Assembly (NCBI RefSeq): GCF_021044425.1
Contig: NZ_JAJNEC010000007.1
Span: forward strand, 819,051 to 883,050
DNA: 64,000 nt
DNA from: Niabella pedocola
GTDB taxonomy: Bacteria > Bacteroidota > Bacteroidia > Chitinophagales > Chitinophagaceae
Reading direction: 5' to 3'
The notes beneath the pieces are model-generated. The model worked only from the letters and a program-made list of their open reading frames with translations, ran no database searches and had not been told where the DNA came from. Positions 25,670 through 33,889 of the stretch are shown one piece after another. How positions within the stretch are numbered: the stretch's first letter is position 1; the number at the start of each line of letters is the position of its first letter. The position numbers were made by a program, and so were the translations under genes.

Positions 25670-26956
25670 ATGAAACAAAAAAATTACTACATCATCGACT
25701 TTGACAGCACTTTTACACAGGTGGAAGCCCTGGATGAACTGGTGCGCATCTCTTTAAAGGATAACCCAAAAAGGGAGGCGGTTTATAAAAAGATCGAAGA
25801 TTTTACCAACCAGGCCATGAACGGCACCATGTCCTTTTCGGAAAGCCTGGCGGCACGTGTAAAATTGTTAGAGGCAGATAAATCGCACCTGAAAAAGCTG
25901 GTCGTGCACCTGAAAAAAAAGGTATCCCGGTCTTTTTCAAGGAACGCGGCGTTCTTTAAAAAACACGCGGATGAGGTATTGATCGTTTCCGGCGGCTTTA
26001 AAGAGTTTATTACCCCCGTAGTTAAGAAATTTCATATCAAAAAAGAGAATATTTACGCCAACACCTTTGTGTTTGATGCTGCCGGGAAGATCATTGGTTA
26101 CGACGACCAGAACCCGCTGAGCAAGGAAGGCGGAAAAGTGATCCTGATCCGGGATCTGAATTTACAGGGAGAACTTTATGGCATTGGCGATGGCTACTCC
26201 GATTTCCAGCTAAGGGAAAGCGGGCTGATTAAAAAGTTCTTTGCCTATACCGAAAATATTTCACGGAAAAGCGTAACAGCCAAGGCCGACCACGTAACAC
26301 CCAGCTTTGATGAATTTTTATACCTGAACAAATTGCCCGGATCCATCTCCTACCCCAAAAACCGCATCCATTGCCTGGTAATGGGCGCGGTACCGGAAAA
26401 AGATTTACAGCCCCTGGTACAGGAAGGGTTTACCCTGGTATACGAACAGGATGCCGATGAAAAGGCCCTGCAACAGGCCAGCATGCTGCTGACCACCCCG
26501 GATGTAGTGCTGGACCCCAGGAAATTAAAAAAAGCCACCCGCTTAAAAGCGATCGGTGTGGTTGGAAAGATAAAGGCCGGCATTCCGCTGCCGCTTTGCA
26601 CCGAAATGGGCATCGTGGTATTTGGTAATGCCCGGGCAACCCTGCAACCGGCACAGCGCATGATTGACTTTATAAATAAGGGGGCTATCAGCGACAGTGC
26701 TAATTTTCCCCGGCTGCAACTGCCGGCGGTAAACAATACCCACCGCATCATTCATATTCACAAAAATGTACCGGGCGTTATTGCCCAGGTAAACCTGCTG
26801 CTGGCGCGGCACCTGATCAATATCAGCGCGCAGTTTTTAATGACCAATGAAACGGCGGGCTATGCCATTATCGATATCGATAAAAATTACGACAAACAAT
26901 TACTGAAGGAATTAAAAAAAATAGAACACACCATCAAAACAAGAGTGCTCTATTAG
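25670..26956 (+). CDS. SerB-type phosphatase fused to a reduced SerA-like segment and ACT domain
   Basis: A 428-residue cytoplasmic protein. Residues 5-215 form a HAD-IB phosphatase: DFDST (D10, D12), SGG at 107-109 and GIGDGYSD (D174, D178), as in phosphoserine phosphatase. Residues 230-350 resemble phosphoglycerate dehydrogenase outside its NAD domain: ATRLKAIGVVGKIKAGIPLP then MGIVVFGNARATLQ, joined directly to FINKGAISDSANFPRLQLP. Residues 357-428 are a SerA-like ACT domain (THRIIHIHKNVPGVIAQVNL to IKTRVLY). The Rossmann NAD-binding part is missing, so dehydrogenase activity is not expected. A serine-sensing phosphatase of serine biosynthesis is the best inference. Confidence 0.8.
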   Translation: MKQKNYYIIDFDSTFTQVEALDELVRISLKDNPKREAVYKKIEDFTNQAMNGTMSFSESLAARVKLLEADKSHLKKLVVHLKKKVSRSFSRNAAFFKKHADEVLIVSGGFKEFITPVVKKFHIKKENIYANTFVFDAAGKIIGYDDQNPLSKEGGKVILIRDLNLQGELYGIGDGYSDFQLRESGLIKKFFAYTENISRKSVTAKADHVTPSFDEFLYLNKLPGSISYPKNRIHCLVMGAVPEKDLQPLVQEGFTLVYEQDADEKALQQASMLLTTPDVVLDPRKLKKATRLKAIGVVGKIKAGIPLPLCTEMGIVVFGNARATLQPAQRMIDFINKGAISDSANFPRLQLPAVNNTHRIIHIHKNVPGVIAQVNLLLARHLINISAQFLMTNETAGYAIIDIDKNYDKQLLKELKKIEHTIKTRVLY

Positions 26957-26960
26957 AACC

Positions 26961-27527
26961 TTATACCGTTAACAGTCCCCGGAATCCCCGCGCGGCGTAG
27001 TACGACTCGGCCCCGTTATGATAGGTAAATACATGATCATAGCGCCGGTCGCAAAAAAGTGCGCCACCCCGCTTCCTGATGGCGGCCGGTGTTTGTATCC
27101 AGCTGGAGGTTTTTAAATCAAAGGCACCCAGTTCCTGCAGCCGGCGGTATTGCTCTTCCGTAAGCAGCTCAATGCCCATGGCCTTTGCCATTTCCACGGC
27201 ACTGTCTGCCGGCTTATGCTCCTTCCTTGAAGCCAGTGCATCTCCGTCGAAACAAAGACTCCTGCGGCCCTTTGGACTTTCGGCGGCACAATCCGCAAAA
27301 AGATAGGCGGCTGCTTTTTTATCATACCCGATTACATCCGGTTCGCCCCCGGTACGTTCCATTTCTTCCAGCGACCAGAGTTTTTCCGGATGGGCCTCCA
27401 GCTTTGTCTGCACGGCGGTCCATTCAATGCCGTTATGCCGGCCTTTATTTTTCTCAAAGCGGGCCTTTAATATCCCCAGCAATGTTTCGCGTTGCGAAGC
27501 AGGCAATTGTTTGTTACTGGTTTTCAT
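26961..27527 (-). CDS. DUF4256 family protein
   Basis: A 188-residue soluble protein. Motifs typical of DUF4256 are visible: an early RFEKNKGRHNGIEWTAVQTK, EEMERTGGEPDVIGYDKKAA, then CFDGDALASRKEHKPADSAV and the ending YDHVFTYHNGAESYYAARGF. The function of the family is unknown. It converges with the SerB-like gene, with only 4 nt between the stops. Confidence 0.85.
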   Translation of the reverse strand: MKTSNKQLPASQRETLLGILKARFEKNKGRHNGIEWTAVQTKLEAHPEKLWSLEEMERTGGEPDVIGYDKKAAAYLFADCAAESPKGRRSLCFDGDALASRKEHKPADSAVEMAKAMGIELLTEEQYRRLQELGAFDLKTSSWIQTPAAIRKRGGALFCDRRYDHVFTYHNGAESYYAARGFRGLLTV

Positions 27528-27552
27528 ATCCTGTGTTTAGAATGTTGCAATA

Positions 27553-27960
27553 TTAGCGTTTTTCAGCCAGATCCTTTACGGCCTTCAGGGCAAACTCCCA
27601 GCCGGCGGCGGCATCCTCAAAGGCAACCGGATCCAGAGGCTGCGTCATTACTTCGCGGCCCGTTAGCACCGTATATTCATCCTGTTCCCGGAACGTGTAG
27701 GTGATCTCGGACAGGACGGTTTCGTTATCCGGTTCCAGCAAATTATGCCGGATCAGCTGTTGCGGCTCGCAGGCCAGCAATAACCCGTTTATTCGTTTGC
27801 TGCCCGCTGCATCTCTGAATGCAAAAGCACTGCCGGGTTTCCAGTCCGTTTCATAATATCCGCCCATTTCCCGGGTAACGGCAGGATCCGTAAACACCTG
27901 CCAAACCTTTTGTACGGGTGCATGAATCGTAATGGTTTGCTCGATGACCGTGTGTTCCAT
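27553..27960 (-). CDS. SRPBCC (AHSA1-like) family protein
   Basis: A 135-residue START-like fold protein. The start (EQTITIHAPVQKVWQVFTDP) and the closing helix (EDAAAGWEFALKAVKDLAEK) are the usual SRPBCC first strand and last helix. Small-molecule binding is expected, ligand unknown. It follows the VOC gene at 28054 with a short gap, in a cluster of several such proteins. Confidence 0.85.
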   Translation of the reverse strand: MEHTVIEQTITIHAPVQKVWQVFTDPAVTREMGGYYETDWKPGSAFAFRDAAGSKRINGLLLACEPQQLIRHNLLEPDNETVLSEITYTFREQDEYTVLTGREVMTQPLDPVAFEDAAAGWEFALKAVKDLAEKR

Positions 27961-28053
27961 ATTGCTGTGTTTTTAAAAATACGTTGCACTGTTCTGTATG
28001 TTAGCGCAAATGTTGCACCATTGTTCACCCCGGCCGGAGCGCATGCCTGCTAT

Positions 28054-28407
28054 TTAGACCGATTGCCCGAACGTAAGCAGGTTATTGTCGGGATCCAGTA
28101 ATGCAAATTCCTTTTGCCCCCAGGGCTTTACCTGTAAATGCCCCGCCGGATGTATGGCAACGGCACGATCCAGCAAGGATTGGTACAACTGGTCGATCGC
28201 ATTGGTACGGATATACACCTGTCCGTAGTTCTCTGCCGGATCCAGCGCCTTAAACTCGAAAAAGTGAATTTCAATATGATCCTTTTTGATCATCAGGTAT
28301 CCTTCAAAATCGTTGCCGGATTGTTGAAAACCCAACTGATCGATATAGAATGCCTTTGTAAGCGCCTTGTTGCGCATGGGCAATTTGGGGTGAATAGCTG
28401 TAAGCAT
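28054..28407 (-). CDS. Bleomycin-resistance-like VOC protein
   Basis: A 117-residue VOC protein: MLTAIHPKLPMRNKALTKAF then YIDQLGFQQ forms the first module and QKEFALLDPDNNLLTFGQS the second. The single-module-pair length fits bleomycin resistance protein-like members, which act as dimers that bind a ligand. Actual drug resistance is not implied. It runs in the same direction as the SRPBCC gene downstream. Confidence 0.85.
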   Translation of the reverse strand: MLTAIHPKLPMRNKALTKAFYIDQLGFQQSGNDFEGYLMIKKDHIEIHFFEFKALDPAENYGQVYIRTNAIDQLYQSLLDRAVAIHPAGHLQVKPWGQKEFALLDPDNNLLTFGQSV

Positions 28408-28457
28408 ATTTTTTCTTCAAAATTGCGGCATTCTACGGGAAACGGACCTGATTCAAA

Positions 28458-29015
28458 TCAGGAAATCCGGTGCATCGCCCGTACCCTGCTCAATGTTTCG
28501 GGGGCTATTTTCAGGTAGGATGCGATCATTTTAACCGGGAACACCCTGGATATGCCCGGTTTTACCGCCTGCACATACGCATATTTCTGAGCCGGGTCCA
28601 GATGATGATCAAACAAATGGATTCTGCCATGCCCCTGGTTAAAGATCCTGCCTAATTGTAAAAAGGCGTTGGATGCTGCAATCAGTGCATGCAGGCCCTC
28701 CAGCCGTAATTCAATCACCTCCGATTTTATAAAAGCCCTGATAGCCGTAGCCGAAGGAACCTGGCCGGTGAGACTGGTGTTATTGAACATCCATTCCTGT
28801 TCCAGGTGCAGGTCTACCACCATATCCTCCACCTCCCCGGTTTGATATTGAAAAAAAGCGCCGGACAAAATATAGAAAACGGATTGACAAACCATCCCGG
28901 CCTCCAGTAAACACTCGTTCTTCTTCACCGTTCTTTGTACGGCAACCTGATCAAAAAGCTGCAGATCGCGCTCGCAAAAATGGCCCAGATCCTTTAAAAC
29001 CGTATACGTTATCAT
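28458..29015 (-). CDS. Crp/Fnr family regulator
   Basis: A 185-residue cytoplasmic regulator. The N-terminal cyclic-nucleotide-binding-like barrel shows VKKNECLLEAGMVCQSVFYI then LSGAFFQY. The C-terminal part is a short winged helix whose recognition helix is probably VKMIASYLKIAPETLSRVRA. The effector may not be cAMP; many Bacteroidota members of this size have none known. It probably controls neighbouring stress-type genes, but no operator was seen. Confidence 0.85.
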   Translation of the reverse strand: MITYTVLKDLGHFCERDLQLFDQVAVQRTVKKNECLLEAGMVCQSVFYILSGAFFQYQTGEVEDMVVDLHLEQEWMFNNTSLTGQVPSATAIRAFIKSEVIELRLEGLHALIAASNAFLQLGRIFNQGHGRIHLFDHHLDPAQKYAYVQAVKPGISRVFPVKMIASYLKIAPETLSRVRAMHRIS

Positions 29016-29037
29016 TGGCAGGTTGTTGTGTACAGGC

Positions 29038-29613
29038 TTAATCCTCCGGTCCTTTTCCCGCCAGGATGTTCGGTATATATTTTTCTACCCTTGCCGCCCG
29101 GGTTTTAGATTGTTTGGCCTGCGAAAAATAGAACAGGTAGGCCCTTTGCCGGCCGGGTGTGAGCGCGGTAAATGCTTTCTTCAGCGCGGGCTGCCGGTCC
29201 AGCTTTTGTTGAAATTCTTCGGGAACGGCATAATCCTTTGTCTTTTTCAACGGCACTTTTAAACCCGCCCGCTCTACTTCGATCGCTTCATAAATATAGG
29301 ATTTGATCACCGCCGCCCGGTCCTTTATTTCTTTGATACCGGTGAAGCGGATCTGGCGGGCCGACTGTACATTTTCCGTTTGCTGTATCAGGATACCGGC
29401 CGGGTCCTGCAACAGGGCGCCTTTAAAAACCAGCAGGGCACAGTACTCCTTAAATACATGGATCAGCACAATATTGCGGCCTTCAAAAACATAACAGGGG
29501 CAGCCCCATTTCAGCTCTTCTGTAAGACCGCAATCCAGTACGATCGTTCTCAAAAGCTTTATTTCCTCCTGCCATTTTCCTTTACTGAAGTAGAAATCGG
29601 TTTTTGGGTTCAT
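29038..29613 (-). CDS. YdeI/OmdA-type protein with DUF1801-like domain
   Basis: A 191-residue cytoplasmic protein. The first half (LTEELKWGCPCYVFEGRNIV, IHVFKEYCALLVFKGALL) is the DUF1801/YdhG-like fold. The second half (VPEEFQQKLDRQPALKKAFT, ALTPGRQRAYLFYFSQAKQS then RAARVEKYIPNIL) is the OmdA (YdeI) helical motif. The function is unclear; it is linked to antimicrobial-stress resistance in some Bacillota. It is downstream of a DoxX-SRPBCC-ArsR block on the same strand. Confidence 0.88.
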   Translation of the reverse strand: MNPKTDFYFSKGKWQEEIKLLRTIVLDCGLTEELKWGCPCYVFEGRNIVLIHVFKEYCALLVFKGALLQDPAGILIQQTENVQSARQIRFTGIKEIKDRAAVIKSYIYEAIEVERAGLKVPLKKTKDYAVPEEFQQKLDRQPALKKAFTALTPGRQRAYLFYFSQAKQSKTRAARVEKYIPNILAGKGPED

Positions 29614-29643
29614 ATACCTTTTTTTTGATCCGTTGCTATAAAG

Positions 29644-30024
29644 TTAAGAAGGGTTATTGGTTTTCCGGCTTGCCGGCCGGAAATACCAGGAAACAAGGGT
29701 CAGCACCAGCAATAATGAAGGGCCGAAAAGATCCTTACCGCCGTCTCCGATCACCAGGTGTGAAACAATAGCGCCGCTCATTGCAAAGAAAAAACCGGCA
29801 TAGGCCCATTCCTTCAGCAACGGGAACTTTGGAATGAGTACGGCTATTACACCCAGTATTTTCCAGATGGCCAGCAAGGTAAGCAGGTAAACGGGATACC
29901 CCAGGTGCGCCATCAGGGCGATTTCTTCCTTTGTTTGGATCAGTTGTACAATGCCGGTAGCCAGCATGCCCAGCGCCAGCCAGGCCGTAGCGATCCAGTA
30001 GATAATTTTGTCTCTTTTTTTCAT
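29644..30024 (-). CDS. DoxX-like membrane protein
   Basis: A 126-residue inner membrane protein with four hydrophobic helices (WIATAWLALGMLATGIVQLI; YLLTLLAIWKILGVIAVLIP; AYAGFFFAMSGAIVSHLVIG; FGPSLLLVLTLVSWYF). The pattern fits DoxX-like family members that are about 125 residues long. It lies 37 nt after the SRPBCC gene and probably shares the arsR promoter. Molecular role unknown, possibly linked to redox or detoxification. Confidence 0.85.
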   Translation of the reverse strand: MKKRDKIIYWIATAWLALGMLATGIVQLIQTKEEIALMAHLGYPVYLLTLLAIWKILGVIAVLIPKFPLLKEWAYAGFFFAMSGAIVSHLVIGDGGKDLFGPSLLLVLTLVSWYFRPASRKTNNPS

Positions 30025-30060
30025 AATTGCGGTTTACATTATAGAAGCCTGTACGGCAGG

Positions 30061-30528
30061 TTATTTTAACTTACTTACGATTTGCTCCAGTCGGTCGTGC
30101 GCCATATTGACCCCGTAAGAGAAAGGCAGTTTCAATTGTTCGGCACGGTGTTTTTCAGACCGGTATACCACCTGCATGATCAACCGGCTGGTGTCTTCCG
30201 ACAGGGGTTCGAATTCCAGGAACTCCAGCTGGATACCCAACGGCGCATTTTCCATTTCAAAGGTGCGGGTGATCCGTTTTTCCGGTACAAACTCATGAAT
30301 ACAGCCATTGGCCCGGAATACAACGGTTCCTTCTGCATTACTGGTTTCGAACTGGTAGCCGCCGTGTTGCTGGTTTTCCAGTTTCAATACTTTTGTTCCC
30401 ATCCATTGTTCTACTATTTCCGGCTCTGTATAGGCCCTGAACAATAAGTCTACCGGCAAGTCAAATTCCCTTGTAATCACCAGGTCCTGACGGCCGTCTT
30501 CGGCATTGATTTTTGTTTTACGTTCCAT
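30061..30528 (-). CDS. SRPBCC (AHSA1-like) protein paired with ArsR
   Basis: A 155-residue START-like fold protein: DLVITREFDLPVDLLFRAYT then EPEIVEQWMG at the start and a C-terminal helix ending HDRLEQIVSKLK. The gene starts 6 nt after the ArsR-family gene. ArsR-SRPBCC pairs are common in bacteria, where the SRPBCC protein may bind the small molecule tied to the regulator. The ligand is unknown. Confidence 0.88.
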   Translation of the reverse strand: MERKTKINAEDGRQDLVITREFDLPVDLLFRAYTEPEIVEQWMGTKVLKLENQQHGGYQFETSNAEGTVVFRANGCIHEFVPEKRITRTFEMENAPLGIQLEFLEFEPLSEDTSRLIMQVVYRSEKHRAEQLKLPFSYGVNMAHDRLEQIVSKLK

Positions 30529-30534
30529 ATCGTT

Positions 30535-30858
30535 TTATTTTTTTGATTTATATTTTTTCATGATTGCTTCCAGTTTGTTAAAGCGGTCGTCCCACATCTT
30601 TCGGAACGGCTCGATAAAATCGGCTACTTCTTTCATTTTTTTGGGGTTAAAGTGGTAATAAATTTCGCGGCCCTGCTGTTCCTGTTGCAACAACTCGCAC
30701 TCCGTAAGGATCTGCAGGTGCTTGGATACCGTAGGCCGCGCTGTATCAAAATTGGCGGCGATAGCGCCGGCCGTCATCGATTGTGCTGCTACCAGCAGCA
30801 GGATCGCCCTTCTGGTAGGATCAGCTATAGCCTGAAAAACATCACGTCTTAAATTCAT
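30535..30858 (-). CDS. ArsR-family repressor
   Basis: A 107-residue winged-helix regulator: MNLRRDVFQAIADPTRRAIL, then AGAIAANFDTARPTVSKHLQ as the HTH and EQQGREIYYHFNPKKM as the wing. The metal-binding ELCVCDL motif of ArsR/SmtB is absent, so this is the metal-free type found with SRPBCC genes. Two TGTAG-N8-CTACA dyads at its own promoter make autoregulation likely. Confidence 0.92.
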   Translation of the reverse strand: MNLRRDVFQAIADPTRRAILLLVAAQSMTAGAIAANFDTARPTVSKHLQILTECELLQQEQQGREIYYHFNPKKMKEVADFIEPFRKMWDDRFNKLEAIMKKYKSKK

Positions 30859-30860
30859 TA

Positions 30861-30908
30861 TGTAGCTATTTGACTACAAATATACATGTAGCTATTTAAC
30901 TACACAAA
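30861..30908 (-). promoter_or_regulatory. arsR promoter with two operator dyads
   Basis: On the minus strand TTTG (30905-30908) and TATATTTG (30877-30884) are separated by 20 nt, a textbook Bacteroidota -33/-7 pair. Two near-identical 18-bp dyads, TGTAGCTATTTGACTACA (30861-30878) and TGTAGCTATTTAACTACA (30887-30904), lie with a 26-bp period. One fills the spacer and one touches the -7 box and leader, ideal for repression by the ArsR protein. Confidence 0.88.
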
Positions 30909-31380
30909 TTTTTTTATTTTTTATTTTACATCACCCTATCCGCAGAACATAGATGTTTTCAGTACCCCAATAAACACCAGGGGTATGCTTATTTCGTACA
31001 AACGGAACGGCATTTCCGCCTGAAAGCGGCGGCAGCGGAGGCATAAAGGAGCATAGAGTATTACCGTTAGCAAAGGAAGCCCTGCCGGTAATGCATGTAT
31101 GGTAAACCGGCAGGGCGGTATTTAACAGGTGCAGCATAGTTATGCTGGCAGCTGCTTCTGCAGAGAAGCCGCCTGCTTTTTATAATCTCAATGCTGCTAA
31201 ATCACGGGGCAAATTGCCTTATATCATATAACGCGCCGGCAGGTAACTGCTACCAGGATATTAAACAGGTTTGCAAGACAAGCCGGATCTCCGGCGGTTG
31301 TTTGAACCGGATCAATATCGATCCGGCTGCCGCTCCCGTCAATAAAACGGGCGCATCCCACAGCCGGACCATGTACCCCT
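30909..31380. other. Intergenic stretch with a 9-bp hairpin
   Basis: No gene is supported. A perfect stem CCCTGCCGG (31080-31088) and CCGGCAGGG (31107-31115) with an 18-nt loop lies in it, without a strong T run. Frames on both strands of 66-68 codons are not convincing. Confidence 0.5.
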
Positions 31381-31809
31381 TTATTTATTAAAGTCCGGGT
31401 AAGGAAATCCTTTGCCGGTTTCACAAAGAAATTTCAGGCTTCTGAAAAAAAGCGCCCAGTCGTAACTGCAGGAAGCAAACTCCGGTGTGTATTCCTTCCA
31501 CCCATCATGATGAAAGAGCAATACCGTTCCTTTTGCATGGGGCTGTAACCCGAAGCTGAGTGTTGTTCCGATCCAGTCTTCATGCCCCTTCAGGCAACGC
31601 CACTGCACCCTGCTAAAGGGCGTTAATTCTGTTACTTCCATTTCTTTAAAATAGCTGGGGCCAAAGGCAAACCGCGCTATACTGCCTGTTTCCGGTGTTG
31701 CCCTGGTATCCGGCGTCCACCAGCCGGCCAGTCCCTCCTGTGTGGTCAGCGCTTCGTAAACCTTTTCTGCCGGTGCTGCTATTAACAGCCGGTGATAGAT
31801 ACTTTTCAT
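31381..31809 (-). CDS. SRPBCC (AHSA1-like) protein
   Basis: A 142-residue START-like fold protein from the ATG at 31809 (MKSIYHRLLIAAPAEKVYEA); the frame is open to 31848, but the extension adds no conserved sequence. Typical features are TQEGLAGWWTPDTRA and the W-G-T-T-L-S-F strand (EDWIGTTLSFGLQPH). Ligand unknown. It is the third such protein in this part of the window. Confidence 0.85.
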   Translation of the reverse strand: MKSIYHRLLIAAPAEKVYEALTTQEGLAGWWTPDTRATPETGSIARFAFGPSYFKEMEVTELTPFSRVQWRCLKGHEDWIGTTLSFGLQPHAKGTVLLFHHDGWKEYTPEFASCSYDWALFFRSLKFLCETGKGFPYPDFNK

Positions 31810-31929
31810 TGTTGACGGCTTTGTTGAAACACAAAGGTATTGTCCCAAACCGGCAGCTACAGGGTGTAATTCAGACTTTGTTCCCGGGATATCCGGACAG
31901 TGCCAATATTTACCGGTGTAGCACCCGGG

Positions 31930-32592
31930 TCATTTTCCGGTTCGTACAAATGCCAGGAATTCTGCCCGGGTATTTTCATTCTGGAATTTTCCGGAATAGC
32001 TGGAAGTAACCGTACTACTCTGCACATCCTTAATACCTCTTGCGGCCACACATAAATGATCTGCGTCCACAATAACGGCCACATCGTTGTGCCCCAGTGC
32101 GGCCTTCAACCCGTTTGCGATCTGGATGGTCAGCCGCTCCTGCACCTGGGGCCGTTTGGCGTAATACTGTACCAGGCGGTTGATCTTGGAAAGACCGATC
32201 ACCTGCGTTGCGGGAATATAGGCTACATGCGCCTTTCCGATGATCGGTACAAAATGATGCTCACAGCAGGAATACAGGGTGATATCTTTTTCGATGAGCA
32301 TCCGGTGGTACCCGTATTTATTTTCAAAGAGACTGATGCGGGGTTTACTTACCGGGTTCAAACCGCTAAAGAGTTCCTTCACAAACATCTTTGCCACCCG
32401 TGCCGGGGTTCCGCTCAGGCTGTCATCGTTAAGATCCAAACCCAGTGTTTGCAGGATCTGTGCGAAATGGTATTCAATATCGCGGATCTTCTCTGCATCA
32501 TTTTTTTCAAAGGCATCCGGACGAAGCGGTGTATCCGGGAAAAAAGTTTCTGCATCGCGGTTAATAAGCGCTTCCATTATATGTGGTTCCAT
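31930..32592 (-). CDS. folE: GTP cyclohydrolase I (FolE)
   Basis: Makes 7,8-dihydroneopterin triphosphate from GTP, the first step of folate and pterin synthesis, in the cytoplasm. The 220-residue protein carries LSGTPARVAKMFVKELFSGL, YSCCEHHFVPIIGKAHVAYI, IGLSKINRLVQYYAKRPQVQ and HLCVAARGIKDVQSSTVTSS. Zinc ligands C110, H113 and C181 fall at the E. coli enzyme positions. Its start overlaps the end of an ECF sigma gene by 32 nt, so translation is probably coupled. The folate set is not nearby, which suggests a regulated, possibly stress-linked copy. Confidence 0.95.
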   Translation of the reverse strand: MEPHIMEALINRDAETFFPDTPLRPDAFEKNDAEKIRDIEYHFAQILQTLGLDLNDDSLSGTPARVAKMFVKELFSGLNPVSKPRISLFENKYGYHRMLIEKDITLYSCCEHHFVPIIGKAHVAYIPATQVIGLSKINRLVQYYAKRPQVQERLTIQIANGLKAALGHNDVAVIVDADHLCVAARGIKDVQSSTVTSSYSGKFQNENTRAEFLAFVRTGK

Positions 32593-33238
32593 TAAATGTG
32601 TTGATTGTTTTCATAACGCCTGCAACGATGGCATCGCAGTAAACAAGGTTAAACTCAAAAATTTCGGAGGGTGCGTACCGTTTCTCAATTTCGTTCCGAA
32701 GCATTGCCTTTGCCCGGTTCAGCCGCACTTTTACATTGGCTTCGCTGATATCCAGCAAACGGCCGGTTTCTGTTACCGTTAAACCGTTTATTTCGCGCAG
32801 CGAAAATACCATACGGTAATCGAAGGGGATGTTGGAAAGCGCTTCTTCGATGATCTTCCCCAGTTCCCTGTTTTGAACAATGTTGCCTGTTGCATTATCG
32901 GAGCCTGTAAACATGGGTGTTGACTGATCATTTATGCTCATTACAATTTCATTTTTAAACCCGGCCTTGTTTTTCTTCCGGTAGCAGTTATTCAACATGA
33001 TCCGGATGATCCAGGTCTTAAAATCCGACCGGCCTTCAAACTGCACCAGGTTTTTATACGCATCAATAAAGGTTTCCTGCATCAGGTCCTGCGTATCTTC
33101 ATGATGATAGTTATAGGACCGCCCGGTTTTATAGAGACAGGGATTGTACCGCCGGATGAGGATCTCATAAAGCGCCGTTTCCCCTTCCAAAACCCGGTTG
33201 ATGATTTCTATATCCGTGAACCGCTCAAATGAAGTCAT
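32561..33238 (-). CDS. ECF-type RNA polymerase sigma factor
   Basis: A 225-residue ECF sigma factor. Region 2 includes YNYHHEDTQDLMQETFIDAY and region 4 includes SLREINGLTVTETGRLLDIS then EANVKVRLNRAKAMLRNEI. A C-terminal tail (FEFNLVYCDAIVAGVMKTIN) is present, as in a group of Bacteroidota sigma factors. There is no anti-sigma gene beside it; instead a DoxX gene ends 1 nt before its start and folE overlaps its end by 32 nt. Confidence 0.9.
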   Translation of the reverse strand: MTSFERFTDIEIINRVLEGETALYEILIRRYNPCLYKTGRSYNYHHEDTQDLMQETFIDAYKNLVQFEGRSDFKTWIIRIMLNNCYRKKNKAGFKNEIVMSINDQSTPMFTGSDNATGNIVQNRELGKIIEEALSNIPFDYRMVFSLREINGLTVTETGRLLDISEANVKVRLNRAKAMLRNEIEKRYAPSEIFEFNLVYCDAIVAGVMKTINTFNGTTYNGSAY

Positions 33239-33239
33239 A

Positions 33240-33635
33240 TTATTGTTTGCCCGATGAAAAGATACCGGCCATTTTGGCCATTGAAAATGCTCCGATTGCC
33301 ATTACCAGGTCCCGCACCGCTACATCCGGGTAATAAAATCCCACCAGTAATGTTACCGCTATTGCCGTAAGCCAGGCCGCAACGATATACCCCCCCACCG
33401 CAGCTTTTCGAAATACGATAATGCCTGCAACGATTTCAATAACGCCTACGATCTTCATGAAGACCGGCGCCGGCAGCGGCAGTAATTGTGCCAGGAACGG
33501 GTTGATGTAGTGCTCCCAGTTGGTAAGCACGTTGGTAAACTTATCGAATCCTGCAACAATAGGAACGATACCGAATGTAAGTCGCAACAGTTCGAAGACA
33601 TGCTTTAACGACTGTACTGCATTTGTTGTTTCCAT
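33240..33635 (-). CDS. DoxX-like membrane protein, first gene of the sigma-folE operon
   Basis: A 131-residue inner membrane protein of the DoxX type with four helices: FELLRLTFGIVPIVAGFDKF, FMKIVGVIEIVAGIIVF, GGYIVAAWLTAIAVTLLVGF and LVMAIGAFSMAKMAG. It is followed by the sigma gene after 1 nt and by folE. Role unknown; this gene order suggests it may feed a membrane or redox signal to the sigma factor, which is inference. Confidence 0.85.
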   Translation of the reverse strand: METTNAVQSLKHVFELLRLTFGIVPIVAGFDKFTNVLTNWEHYINPFLAQLLPLPAPVFMKIVGVIEIVAGIIVFRKAAVGGYIVAAWLTAIAVTLLVGFYYPDVAVRDLVMAIGAFSMAKMAGIFSSGKQ

Positions 33636-33889
33636 TTCCTTATTTTTTGTTGTTTACCTTATTAGAGTCAACATCGCATCAAAAGGTTACAAAAGAAACG
33701 GTCATTTATAAATGCAGACAGGGTTCTGCCTTCGTACACACGCTGTCATCCGGCGCTCTTATAAATATAGGTATTTTTTCCAGGGTTTGAAACCGGGGAA
33801 GCGGCCGGCATCGGCATTGCTGCAATGCCGGTACAACATTTTGCATGCATTGATCGGAAACTCGCCGGTGTTATCGTATTTTTACGCCT

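Noticed and set aside
26350..26751. 133-codon minus-strand frame
   Set aside because: It is antisense to the SerB-SerA-ACT fusion gene.
30931..31391. Small frames of 66-68 codons on both strands
   Set aside because: Composition is not coding-like and there is no similarity or promoter; the stretch is treated as intergenic.
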